Origin: an uncultured Eubacteriales bacterium
GTDB lineage: Bacteria; Bacillota; Clostridia; Christensenellales; Pumilibacteraceae
DNA: 5,672 nucleotides
Assembly: GCA_900555875.1 (NCBI GenBank)
Contig: USNB01000087.1
Coordinates: 1-5,672, forward strand
Direction of reading: 5' to 3'
In this document: one piece after another, positions 5,272-5,672 of the stretch
Position numbering within the stretch: the first letter of the stretch is position 1
Layout of the letters: every line of letters starts with the position of its first letter
Notes under the pieces: generated by a model
What the model was told of the DNA's origin: nothing
What the model saw: only the letters and a program-made list of their open reading frames with translations
The model's database searches: none
Program-made: the position numbers and the translations under genes

Positions 5272-5672
5272 ATGACGACGATCGTTTCAAGCGGATTTCT
5301 CGATGCGGTGTGGGACGTCATATCCAGCCGCGTGGCGATAGGGATATACGTCATACTCATGCTCATAGCCGTCATCGTTCTCATCGTGTCCGTCATACTC
5401 GACGAACAGCGGCGCGTGGATCCTCTTCGTCTGCTGCGCGACGGCAGCATAAAGAAGGCGGCTCCCGGCGGGAGCGGGAACGCAGATGGCGCAGACGAAG
5501 GCACAGAGGGGACATCACGCTTTTACATGCTGACGGAGACGGACGAGCGCATGAGGAGTTACATGCCGCCTGAGAGGGCGAACATCACGCTGAAGGAGCT
5601 GTGCGAGCGATTCCGCGACTATGCGGCGGCGGAGAAGAAGCTGTACTACACGCCGGAGGACATAAGGAAGTT
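5272..5672 (+). CDS. Single-pass membrane protein, N-terminus of probable AAA+ ATPase (partial)
   Basis: The frame runs off the right edge after 133 codons. GGGAGG (5259-5264) lies 7 nt before the ATG and 14 nt separate it from the preceding stop, so it is co-transcribed and translationally close. A short N-terminus is followed by one strong hydrophobic span (about 21-43), then a glycine/alanine-rich linker (about 62-82). Residues 83-133 (RFYMLTETDE, then C111, R115, Y117, A119, T127 and IRK at 131-133) align with the pre-ATPase block of the preceding protein. I recall similar segments in clostridial proteins leading into a genuine Walker A loop, but that part lies beyond the window. If the alignment holds, the P-loop should fall about 13-20 residues past the edge. 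The membrane anchor and linker are seen directly; the ATPase assignment is an inference. Confidence 0.75.
   Translation, partial: MTTIVSSGFLDAVWDVISSRVAIGIYVILMLIAVIVLIVSVILDEQRRVDPLRLLRDGSIKKAAPGGSGNADGADEGTEGTSRFYMLTETDERMRSYMPPERANITLKELCERFRDYAAAEKKLYYTPEDIRK

Noticed and set aside
4649..5290. 213-codon minus-strand frame opposite the AAA-like gene
   Set aside because: It is arginine-rich, typical of antisense frames in GC-rich coding DNA, and overlaps the well-supported + strand gene and its stop/start junction.
1..5672. CRISPR array, tRNA, rRNA, insertion sequence or riboswitch
   Set aside because: I found no regularly spaced repeats, tRNA arm consensus, transposase motif, terminal inverted repeats with target duplication, or known riboswitch core.

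Overview
The window fits a mid-GC member of the Clostridia (Firmicutes). The evidence is SigA-type promoters with near-consensus hexamers, strong purine-rich ribosome binding sites, frequent ATA isoleucine codons in an otherwise GC-rich coding style, and an AgrA/AgrC-like pair of LytTR regulator and GHKL kinase. TGA is used as a normal stop. No marker gene is present, so any placement below Clostridia would be a guess.

Layout. Bases 1-338 hold no gene I can support, only one open frame (96-278) without a start codon. Bases 342-417 carry a pair of 9-bp direct repeats 21 bp apart, followed by a consensus promoter. That promoter drives a two-gene operon on the + strand: a LytTR response regulator (460-1173) and a multi-pass GHKL histidine kinase (1177-2427), closed by a hairpin and a Rho-independent terminator (2466-2495). 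Bases 2428-3004 contain no protein gene. Here the minus strand shows an extended -10 promoter, a hairpin and a Rho-independent terminator within about 110 bp, which is the layout of a small-RNA gene ending towards the kinase terminator. The rest of the gap is AT-rich and ends with a large inverted repeat next to a second consensus promoter.

That promoter (2919-2947) serves a second + strand operon. Its first gene (3005-5257) encodes a 750-residue protein with about ten membrane spans and a C-terminal cytosolic domain that looks like a decayed McrB-type AAA+ ATPase. Its second gene (5272 to the right edge) encodes a single-pass membrane protein whose pre-ATPase segment is recognisably paralogous to the same segment of the first protein, and which is cut by the window edge just before the expected Walker A loop.

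How the parts may work together. The kinase and regulator form one signalling pair, probably autoregulated. The downstream pair looks like a membrane-bound complex of a pseudo-ATPase and a probably active AAA+ partner, a system I cannot match to any characterised one. Nothing in the sequence proves that the two-component pair controls the AAA pair; that link is only proximity.
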